The translations under genes and the position numbers were made by a program. This document shows, one piece after another, positions 6,551-10,607 of a stretch of DNA of 10,607 bases. The stretch comes from Candidatus Saccharimonadota bacterium. Lineage in GTDB: Bacteria > Patescibacteriota > Saccharimonadia > Saccharimonadales > UBA4665. The stretch spans positions 1-10,607 of the forward strand of contig JAQGGU010000023.1 of assembly GCA_028289265.1 (NCBI GenBank), given 5' to 3'. Within the stretch, counting starts at the first letter, position 1. Every line of letters starts with the position of its first letter. A model generated the notes under the pieces. It made no database searches and was not told where the DNA came from. It worked only from the letters and a program-made list of their open reading frames with translations.

Positions 6551-7192
6551 ATGGCGTTATTTCAACGAAAACCCCAAACTAGCAACCCGCTCAGCTATAC
6601 AACTATCGGGCTCAATAAAAATCTACTTATAGTTGGGCTCGGAAATCCTGGCAAAGAATACGATGACACGCGCCACAACATCGGCTTCACGTGCATCGAC
6701 GCATTCGTCGATAAGACAACCGAGATGGGACAGTGGGTCGACAAAAAAGACCAGAAGTGTCTAATGTCGACGGGGCAGATGGGCGAGACGCGCGTCATCG
6801 TCATCAAACCTACAACGTTCATGAACCTTAGCGGGGAAGCGGTACAGGCGGTCAGCCATTTTTATAAAATCCACCCCGACCAGATAGTCGTCGTGCATGA
6901 TGAGCTTGACATCAACTTCGGTCAGATACGCACCCGAAAAGGTGGCAGCGCCGCAGGGCACAACGGCATCAAATCCGTTACGCAGCACATGGGCGAAGAT
7001 TACGGCCGCGTCCGTATCGGTATCGGTCCGAAAGTTCCCGAGCAAATGGATAGCGCCGATTTTGTCCTACAAAAGTTTAGCCGTGAAGAGCAATCGCATA
7101 TGCCAGAACTAACACGTGAAGTAAATGCCATCCTCAGCGAGCTAATCTTCGGCACACCGATAGCAGCCGATACACGCAACTTCCTAATCTAG
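6551..7192 (+). CDS. pth: Peptidyl-tRNA hydrolase
   Basis: Pth cleaves the ester bond of peptidyl-tRNAs released early from ribosomes, recycling the tRNA; it is normally essential in bacteria. The signature GLGNPGKEYDDTRHNIGF (29-46) holds Asn32 and the catalytic His42, equivalent to Asn10 and His20 of the E. coli enzyme. TTFMNLSG (88-95), HDELD (116-120) and GGSAAGHNGIKS (from about 131) complete the active-site and tRNA-binding set, followed by RVRIGIGP. At 213 aa it is slightly long because of a 22-residue polar N-terminal extension before the first beta strand. That extension is supported by the -10 box placed six bases before its ATG and by the lack of a later ATG before the fold. It converges with the next minus-strand gene with only 5 bp between stop codons and no terminator between them. 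Confidence 0.97.
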   Translation: MALFQRKPQTSNPLSYTTIGLNKNLLIVGLGNPGKEYDDTRHNIGFTCIDAFVDKTTEMGQWVDKKDQKCLMSTGQMGETRVIVIKPTTFMNLSGEAVQAVSHFYKIHPDQIVVVHDELDINFGQIRTRKGGSAAGHNGIKSVTQHMGEDYGRVRIGIGPKVPEQMDSADFVLQKFSREEQSHMPELTREVNAILSELIFGTPIAADTRNFLI

Positions 7193-7197
7193 GAATT

Positions 7198-7521
7198 CTA
7201 ATAATCCCAGTCCGAATCCTGGTAGGTACCAGGAACCCAGGAATACAGATCAATAGCAGGGTTATCCAGACCGCGAAGAACGTCCTTTAAGGCAAGCGCC
7301 TTTATCATAGCTTGTTGCACAATAGCCAGCTCGTCCGGTGTGCCGCGGGCCGCTTCAATCCCGAGAGCAACTTCGCGCTGTGCTTCATCGACTTTATTTA
7401 GTATCTGGAGGGGATCATTCAGAGGGATAGTATTGTGGTCCGGCTGAAAGCCGAAAGCTGTCTGCTCGCCCGGCTCAAGTACGCCTTCCAGCCCAGCGAT
7501 AACGTCTTCTTTAATTCTCAT
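7198..7521 (-). CDS. Hypothetical protein, 107 aa
   Basis: I do not recognise this family. It is an acidic, soluble, mainly helical protein. The middle (DPLQILNKVDEAQREVALGIEAARG, then ELAIVQQAMIKALALKDVLRGL) should form two or three amphipathic helices, and the C-terminus is aromatic and acidic (YSWVPGTYQDSDWDY). There is no signal peptide or membrane span. The start at 7521 is supported by a promoter whose -10 box ends seven bases before the ATG; there is no SD. It lies downstream of, and on the same strand as, the 151-aa gene, but with its own promoter. Its stop codon is 5 bp from that of pth, so the two transcripts probably overlap at their 3' ends. Function unknown. Confidence 0.75.
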   Translation of the reverse strand: MRIKEDVIAGLEGVLEPGEQTAFGFQPDHNTIPLNDPLQILNKVDEAQREVALGIEAARGTPDELAIVQQAMIKALALKDVLRGLDNPAIDLYSWVPGTYQDSDWDY

Positions 7522-7528
7522 CCGTATA

Positions 7529-7556
7529 TACTTACATACCGCTTACACACTGTAAA
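7529..7556 (-). promoter_or_regulatory. Promoter of the 107-aa hypothetical gene
   Basis: On the minus strand TTTACA (7556-7551), a 16-bp spacer and TAAGTA (7534-7529), preceded by TG. The -10 box ends seven bases before the ATG at 7521, so the mRNA is predicted to be leaderless. Confidence 0.6.
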
Positions 7557-7615
7557 TCTAAAAATGGACATAAGGTGCCATTCCTGACACGTGCCAGCGC
7601 CCAGAAGGCTAGTCG

Positions 7616-8071
7616 TTACAGGGCGGCGGCCTGGTCGTAACTAAGCTGCAACTCCTGGGCCTGGCGTACTTCCTGAATCCGTCGGGCAGCGGCCATATTG
7701 TAGTGCACAAGCACATTCATAGAAAATTCCACGGGCATGTCTTTTGGCTCATAATCAACAACACGCGGCTGTTCTACCATCGGACGAGGCGCTTGAACAA
7801 TAGCATCATACTCGCCACCCAGCTCAACAACCTTACGGAGCACACCCACTACGACACTTTGCGCAATGCCGGCATTCGTAAGATGTTCTCGGCGATCTTT
7901 GCCTTTTATAGTCTCGGCAGTTTCAGCATGTACATTGTGGACAAGCATCGCTCGCCCCGCCAGCTCCGTAAATTCATGCGGCGCATAGAAGGCAGGGGTA
8001 GCAGGCAGACCTAAAACTTTTTGCTGATCTTCAGTGGTAGCAAAAAACATCTTGTTTTGCGTTTCAATCAT
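7616..8071 (-). CDS. Hypothetical protein, 151 aa
   Basis: The family is not recognised. Starting at the ATG at 8071, the protein begins MIETQNKMFFATTEDQQKVLG. A further open stretch upstream to 8149 contains another ATG but overlaps the promoter and reads as non-coding (Cys/Phe/Tyr-rich), so I reject it. The protein looks soluble and mixed helical: FTELAGRAMLVHNVHAETAETIKG and IAQSVVVGVLRKVVELG in the middle, a proline-rich linker (QAPRPMVEQPRVVDYEPKDMP), then a long C-terminal helix (AAARRIQEVRQAQELQLSYDQAAAL). The start is supported by a near-perfect promoter ending seven bases before the ATG. It forms a same-strand pair with the 107-aa gene, 94 bp apart. Function unknown. Confidence 0.78.
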   Translation of the reverse strand: MIETQNKMFFATTEDQQKVLGLPATPAFYAPHEFTELAGRAMLVHNVHAETAETIKGKDRREHLTNAGIAQSVVVGVLRKVVELGGEYDAIVQAPRPMVEQPRVVDYEPKDMPVEFSMNVLVHYNMAAARRIQEVRQAQELQLSYDQAAAL

Positions 8072-8078
8072 ACTTACT

Positions 8079-8107
8079 ATTATAGCATACTTCTCGTGCT
8101 TTTGCAA
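8079..8107 (-). promoter_or_regulatory. Promoter of the 151-aa hypothetical gene
   Basis: On the minus strand TTGCAA (8107-8102), a 17-bp spacer whose last bases are TGC, and a perfect TATAAT (8084-8079). The box ends seven bases before the ATG at 8071. This is the clearest leaderless-type promoter in the window, having both an extended -10 and a consensus hexamer. Confidence 0.75.
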
Positions 8108-8180
8108 TCGATAACAGGGACGGACACAGAAAAAGCTATAGGTTAGCAAATATATCAGCCAATTCCATTATTAGTTTGAA

Positions 8181-8267
8181 TTTATTCCGAATTAAAAATG
8201 GCAGCTATAAGAGCAGTGATTGCTATTTAATTCATATTTATTCTGAATTAATTTCGGAATAAATATG
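8181..8267. repeat. AT-rich palindrome cluster, operator- or iteron-like
   Basis: TTTATTCCGAATTAA (8181-8195) recurs as TTTATTCTGAATTAA at 8237-8251, and again inverted with one extra base (TTAATTTCGGAATAAA) at 8248-8263. The last two form a dyad with perfect 11-bp arms: CATATTTATTC (8233-8243) and GAATAAATATG (8257-8267). The first copy is 56 bp from the second. The repeats lie upstream of the 151-aa gene and beside the two-way terminator, in a gene-free stretch. They could be a regulator binding site, a plasmid or element remnant, or a protein-binding locus; nothing adjacent decides this. Confidence 0.6.
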
Positions 8268-8294
8268 TCAGTTATCAAGAGGAACAGCGAGGCA

Positions 8295-8322
8295 ATGAGG
8301 AAACTCATCCCGGTTTCCTCAT
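8295..8322. other. Perfect 10-bp hairpin beside the two-way terminator
   Basis: ATGAGGAAAC (8295-8304) and GTTTCCTCAT (8313-8322) pair without mismatch around an 8-nt loop. It begins the run of hairpins that continues to about 8683. On the minus strand it lies just past the terminator, so it may belong to another transcript or to DNA-level structure. Confidence 0.5.
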
Positions 8323-8324
8323 AC

Positions 8325-8373
8325 AAAAAAAGGCCTACAAGAGGGGGTGGGCACCGCTTGTAGGCCTTTTTTT
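8325..8373. terminator. Two-way intrinsic terminator with a perfect 17-bp stem
   Basis: The left arm (8325-8341, seven A then GGCCTACAAG) and the right arm (8357-8373, CTTGTAGGCC then seven T) are exactly complementary around a 15-nt loop. Each strand reads as a GC-rich 10-bp stem followed by a T-run, so it should stop transcription from both directions. The nearest protein genes on both sides point away from it or start well beyond it, so its users are probably non-coding transcripts: the candidate RNA on the minus strand and something arising near 8270 on the plus strand. Confidence 0.88.
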
Positions 8374-8713
8374 GAGGACGATTAGCTGCGAAAGTTAATC
8401 GTCCTCCACAACGGCCCTTCAACCCACCTTGAAGGCCTCCGCTTGAGATAACTCGCAATGATATATCTCAAACGGCCCACTCATAGGTTTTTTCCGTTAT
8501 TCACCACGACTCAAATAAAACGAGGGGGAATACGGGGTTAAAGGGACTAGATTACGTCTTACTTTCGTAAAGGCGCAATCTAGTGTTTTAGAGCGCTTAT
8601 GGTCATGCCATAAGCCAAACGCAAGTGGAGGGTAACAACTTGGGAGCTTAGCACGCTCTAAAACTGTCTAACAAATTGTTAGAAAATTGGGGGGTATAAG
8701 GTGCGTAAATCAC
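8325..8713 (-). ncRNA. Candidate structured non-coding RNA of unknown family, about 390 nt
   Basis: The interval has no credible ORF but holds a dense series of perfect stems. From right to left these are: an 8+1+8 palindrome at 8667-8683; an 11-bp stem GTTTTAGAGCG / CGCTCTAAAAC (8585-8595 / 8654-8664) closing a junction with a 7-bp hairpin at 8596-8614 and a 5-bp one at 8622-8642; an 8-bp stem (8546-8553 / 8577-8584) with an inner stem; an 8-bp stem (8443-8450 / 8464-8471); a 9-bp stem with one bulge (8413-8437); an 11-bp stem (8374-8384 / 8396-8406); and a 17-bp terminator hairpin (8325-8373). The minus strand is preferred because that reading ends the structured block at the terminator, gives a GAAA tetraloop closed by C-G at 8563-8566, and has TGTAAGTT (8727-8720) as a possible -10 box. 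I see no tmRNA, RNase P RNA or SRP RNA signature. Strand and ends are inferred. Confidence 0.5.
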
Positions 8714-8841
8714 ATAAGTAACTTACAGATTGCAATTCTAGCAAGAAAGTGTCCTTATGTCAATACTAAAATACATATTCGCATAATTTACCACTTATTA
8801 ACATAAACACAATTTCCTGCTCATGCTTGTACTACACGGGC

Positions 8842-8867
8842 AGGGGAGTACTATGAAACCACTATGA
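8842..8867 (+). promoter_or_regulatory. Strong SD plus 4-codon leader ORF (MKPL) coupled to dprA
   Basis: AGGGGAG (8842-8848) stands four bases before an ATG at 8853 that opens ATGAAACCACTATGA, encoding MKPL and then a TGA. This stop overlaps the dprA ATG at 8864 as ATGA. The SD is optimally placed for the mini-ORF, but 15 bases from the dprA ATG, too far for normal use. Ribosomes could finish MKPL and restart at dprA. Alternatively, the mini-ORF is chance and the SD acts from a distance. Confidence 0.45.
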
Positions 8868-9724
8868 GTATCAGTACACTCACGGTTAGGGATTCGCCGT
8901 ATACCGCTATCTTTGAGGGTATTGAACCGGCCGTTGATAGGCTGTATGTCACAGGCGACAACCTGGAGGACCTCCTTAGCCGGCCGCGGGTAGCTATCGT
9001 AGGGAGCCGTAAGATATCGGCTTACGGGAAGACAATAACGGCACAATTCGCCGCCGAACTAGCCAGACAAGGGATAGTCATCGTTAGCGGCCTCGCGTAT
9101 GGAGTTGACGCCACTGCGCACCGAGCGACACTCGAGGCGGGCGGACTGACCATCGCCGTACTGCCAAGTAGCATCCAGGAAATCTACCCAGCGGCTCACC
9201 GCGGTCTCGCCGAGCAGATAGCACAGAGCGGGGGAGCGCTACTTAGCGAGTATGAACCTGACACACCGACCATGAAACATAACTTTATCGGCCGCAACCG
9301 GATCGTCAGCGGCATGAGTGATGTCTTGCTCATCACAGAGGCAGCGATAAACAGCGGTACCATGCACACTGCACGCTTTGCCCTAGAGCAGGGAAAAGAC
9401 GTACTGGCCATACCTGGCAATATCACGAGCTTGACTTCGGCCGGCACTAATAATCTTATAAAGTCTGGCGCCACTCCCGTCACCTGTCCCCAGGACGTAC
9501 TACATGCACTTGGGATCAATACGACCGTCAGCATACCTAAGGTGAAGGGCAGCAACACTATCGAGCAAACTATACTCAATCTCATGGAGGAGAATATAGC
9601 TGATGCTAACGAACTTCTTATCAGGAGCGAGCTCTCTACTGACCAGTTCAACCAAGCACTGGTCATGATGGAAATCACCGGCAAAATCCGCGCTGTCGGT
9701 GCCAATCAGTGGACTATCCGCTAG
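8864..9724 (+). CDS. dprA: DNA processing protein DprA (Smf)
   Basis: DprA binds incoming single-stranded DNA during natural transformation and loads RecA on it. The Rossmann-like core is complete: VAIVGSRKISAYG (43-55), VSGLAYGVDATAHRATLEAGG, IAVLPSSIQEIYPAAH, GALLSEYEP, then RNRIVSGMSDVLLITEA and the late block AIPGNITSLTSAGTNNLIKSGA. A winged-helix-like C-terminal domain (about residues 220-286, TIEQTILNLMEENIADANELLIRSEL onward) is present. The N-terminal SAM-like domain seen in many DprA proteins is missing or reduced to about 12 residues, consistent with 286 aa. No in-frame start exists between the upstream TAA at 8804 and this ATG, so the start is firm. Upstream lies the long non-coding block; 39 bp downstream is a hypothetical gene with its own promoter. 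Other competence genes are not in view. Confidence 0.96.
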   Translation: MSISTLTVRDSPYTAIFEGIEPAVDRLYVTGDNLEDLLSRPRVAIVGSRKISAYGKTITAQFAAELARQGIVIVSGLAYGVDATAHRATLEAGGLTIAVLPSSIQEIYPAAHRGLAEQIAQSGGALLSEYEPDTPTMKHNFIGRNRIVSGMSDVLLITEAAINSGTMHTARFALEQGKDVLAIPGNITSLTSAGTNNLIKSGATPVTCPQDVLHALGINTTVSIPKVKGSNTIEQTILNLMEENIADANELLIRSELSTDQFNQALVMMEITGKIRAVGANQWTIR

Positions 9725-9727
9725 TGA

Positions 9728-9756
9728 TTGACATTTTTACTCTTATATGATAAGAT
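9728..9756 (+). promoter_or_regulatory. Promoter of the 140-aa hypothetical gene
   Basis: A perfect TTGACA (9728-9733) begins three bases after the dprA stop codon. A 17-bp spacer ending in TGA leads to TAAGAT (9751-9756), an extended -10. The box ends seven bases before the ATG at 9764, so the mRNA is predicted to be leaderless. Confidence 0.7.
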
Positions 9757-9763
9757 AATAGTC

Positions 9764-10186
9764 ATGGATGGGTTGATAGACACAATACGATTTCCACAAA
9801 TGACCGATGAATATACATGGTCTAAGGGACCAAGTGAAGCTGCGGGTTATATCCGTAGAATATCAACACCCGTGCCCTTAACGCGCACAGAATACTCGAC
9901 TCGCATGGCACGCCTTAGCGCACAACTGGGACAAGAAGTTACCTTACCTCCGGAACCAGAAGTTCAACAACTGATCAATAACCTCGAAGGAACGCCAGGT
10001 GTTACGGCGGTCACTATCGCACCTGACGGCGTATGGCTGACCCACGACCGCGAGACAGACCTTCTGGCATTTGAAGAGCACAAGTCAGAAATCTTCTATG
10101 CTATTGGAAGCTTAGCAGCCGCCAGTGACGGGCGCATCTGGACAGCTGGGGTTACTACCCCGGACGGCTATCGTATTACCGACTAG
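9764..10186 (+). CDS. Hypothetical protein, 140 aa
   Basis: The family is not recognised. An in-frame TTG at 9728 would add 12 residues, but that TTG is itself part of the -35 box, so the ATG at 9764 is the start. The protein is soluble and acidic, with no signal or membrane segment. The N-terminal third has aromatic and basic residues (RFPQMTDEYTWSKGPSEAAG, then RTEYSTRMARLSAQLG). A proline stretch (TLPPEPEVQQL) leads to a C-terminal half of alternating hydrophobic strands (GVTAVTIAPDGVWLTHDRE, then IWTAGVTTPDGYRITD) around a helix (KSEIFYAIGSLAAAS), which could be a small alpha/beta domain. It ends 20 bp before a strong terminator. Function unknown. Confidence 0.8.
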   Translation: MDGLIDTIRFPQMTDEYTWSKGPSEAAGYIRRISTPVPLTRTEYSTRMARLSAQLGQEVTLPPEPEVQQLINNLEGTPGVTAVTIAPDGVWLTHDRETDLLAFEEHKSEIFYAIGSLAAASDGRIWTAGVTTPDGYRITD

Positions 10187-10205
10187 AGGCTGTTACCACA
10201 CAGAG

Positions 10206-10250
10206 AAAAAGAAGCGCCCAAGAGACCCAAGGGAGTAGGCGCTTCTTTTT
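10206..10250. terminator. Two-way intrinsic terminator after the 140-aa gene
   Basis: AAAAAGAAGCGCC (10206-10218) and GGCGCTTCTTTTT (10238-10250) are exactly complementary over 13 bp around a 19-nt loop, with an A-run on the left and a T-run on the right. It follows the stop codon at 10186 and would end that transcript. The symmetry also allows termination from the right. Confidence 0.92.
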
Positions 10251-10301
10251 ATATGAGATATAAGATCACTTACGGAAGACCATAAGCGATTTACTTTATT
10301 G

Positions 10302-10310
10302 TGCTAAGCT
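10302..10310 (+). promoter_or_regulatory. Extended -10 box of the small membrane protein gene
   Basis: TGC followed by TAAGCT (10305-10310) ends six bases before the ATG at 10317. This is the same box and spacing as at pth, and the preceding bases (TTTATTG) also match those at pth. No clear -35 hexamer is present. The intervening GGAGGT would look like an SD but touches the ATG. Confidence 0.5.
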
Positions 10311-10316
10311 GGAGGT

Positions 10317-10478
10317 ATGAAAGGCATGATCTGGATAGGCATAACAATCGGGGGGCTTATCGGCGGCTGGATTGGCTCGCTCCTTGACCACGGCAACATG
10401 CTGGGGGCCTGGGGTATTATATTGGGCGCCGTAGGCTCGCTGGCTGGTATCTGGGCGGCCGTCCGCTTCGGTGACTAA
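10317..10478 (+). CDS. Small glycine-zipper membrane protein, 53 aa
   Basis: This short gene encodes two predicted membrane helices joined by a short polar turn (LLDHGN). Helix 1 covers residues 5-22 (IWIGITIGGLIGGWIGSL) and helix 2 residues 28-47, rich in Gly and Ala (MLGAWGIILGAVGSLAGIWA). The repeated GxxxG-like spacing points to tight helix packing or oligomers. The C-terminus is AVRFGD. Size and pattern recall small bacterial glycine-zipper inner-membrane proteins such as the GlsB/YeaQ type, but the match is by character only. The start is the ATG after the TAAGCT box; a second in-frame ATG at 10326 lies ten bases after GGAGG and would give 50 aa. It sits after a strong terminator and is probably transcribed alone. 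Confidence 0.72.
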   Translation: MKGMIWIGITIGGLIGGWIGSLLDHGNMLGAWGIILGAVGSLAGIWAAVRFGD

Positions 10479-10537
10479 ACCCGCCAGTATCTGGCTGCCT
10501 AAGGGCTCTTATTCTGGGGGGGTTTAAAATTTACACT

Positions 10538-10565
10538 TTGATTTTTACCCAGGGTTCGGTATCAT
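10538..10565 (+). promoter_or_regulatory. Possible promoter near the window end
   Basis: TTGATT (10538-10543), a 16-bp spacer and TATCAT (10560-10565). It could serve a gene starting at the ATG at 10590. Both hexamers are only partial matches, so the call is weak. Confidence 0.3.
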
Positions 10566-10589
10566 AGGCATTTATGTCTTAGGGCCAAG

Positions 10590-10607
10590 ATGCTTAAGAT
10601 TCACAGA
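10590..10607 (+). CDS. Possible start of a further gene, cut by the window end
   Basis: ATG at 10590 opens MLKIHR and runs off the window. AGGG at 10581-10584 gives an SD-like site with a 5-nt spacer, and a partial promoter lies upstream. Six codons are too few to assign anything. Confidence 0.25.

Noticed and set aside
8072..8149. N-terminal extension of the 151-aa protein to an ATG at 8149.
   Set aside because: The extension would include the TATAAT and -35 boxes and encodes an unlikely Cys/Tyr/Phe-rich leader. The ATG at 8071, seven bases after TATAAT, is far better.
8265..8363. Plus-strand 32-codon ORF (MSVIKRNSEAMRKLIP...) ending inside the terminator.
   Set aside because: There is no SD or promoter. 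It consists of the end of the AT palindrome, a hairpin and the terminator arm, and its stop lies in the terminator stem.
8192..8458. Minus-strand 88-codon ORF with a hydrophobic stretch (MSFLIASLFLLITDIF).
   Set aside because: It runs through hairpins and the terminator, so its coding pattern is a by-product of structured and AT-rich sequence. It has no SD or promoter.
8585..8664. GTTTTAGAGC at 8585 resembles the start of a type II CRISPR repeat/tracrRNA anti-repeat (the Cas9 guide style).
   Set aside because: There is no repeat-spacer array and no cas gene in the window. The string occurs once per strand because it is one arm of a local 11-bp stem; the likeness covers about ten bases.
8665..8684. 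GTCTAAC ... GTTAGAA looks like integron attC end motifs (RYYYAAC / GTTRRRY).
   Set aside because: The two halves are only 5 bp apart, there are no inner L boxes, and the right motif does not end in a pyrimidine. It is a short palindrome.
8290..8700. Possible RNase P RNA, tmRNA or SRP RNA, given the length and structure.
   Set aside because: GAGGAAAC at 8297 and GGCTTATG on the minus strand recall RNase P blocks, but the flanking conserved bases (AAAGTC, ACAGAA) are absent and GAGGAAAC pairs in a local hairpin. No GTTCGA T-loop and no SRP domain motif were found.
10483..10495. GCCAGTATCTGGC hairpin after the small membrane protein gene.
   Set aside because: It has only 5 bp with a 3-nt loop and no T-run, so it is not a supportable terminator.

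Overview
The window reads as ordinary bacterial chromosome from a small-genome lineage. Candidate Phyla Radiation (Patescibacteria), most likely Saccharibacteria-like, is my best guess. This rests on gene style only: compact universal genes (der, pth, dprA, an RsuA/RluB-type pseudouridine synthase) mixed with short proteins I do not recognise, no TGA stop codon in any called gene, and many apparently leaderless genes. No 16S or tRNA gene is present to confirm it. No insertion sequence, prophage, tRNA or CRISPR array was seen.

Layout. 1-897 is the 3' part of a PAS-type sensor histidine kinase. It is followed by a response regulator (962-2821) whose receiver domain carries an almost Lys/Arg-free acidic tail of about 430 residues. 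An RsuA/RluB-family pseudouridine synthase (2890-3558) converges on two minus-strand hypothetical genes (3577-3882 and 3969-4643). The second of these is divergent from der (4773-6173), and the two promoters overlap at their -35 boxes. A weak minus-strand ORF (6191-6475) lies between der and pth (6551-7192). Pth converges on two more minus-strand hypothetical genes (7198-7521 and 7616-8071). Next comes a gene-free stretch of about 790 bp (8072-8863) holding an AT-rich palindrome cluster, a 17-bp two-way terminator and a dense run of perfect hairpins that looks like an undescribed structured RNA, most likely minus strand. After it come dprA (8864-9724), a 140-aa hypothetical protein (9764-10186), a strong two-way terminator (10206-10250), a 53-aa glycine-zipper membrane protein (10317-10478) and possibly the first codons of another gene (10590 to the window end).

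How the genes relate. The kinase and regulator form a two-component pair. Der (50S ribosome assembly), the pseudouridine synthase (rRNA modification) and Pth (recycling of peptidyl-tRNA) all serve translation. DprA suggests natural DNA uptake or RecA loading. The hypothetical genes have no assignable role.

Two observations stand out. First, in seven genes a -10 box (TATAAT, TAAGCT, TAAGTA or TAAGAT) ends only 6-9 nt before the ATG, which implies leaderless mRNAs; four other genes have Shine-Dalgarno sequences. Second, the hairpin-rich interval 8325-8713 does not match tmRNA, RNase P RNA or SRP RNA by eye. All calls are from reading the sequence; no database search or folding program was run.
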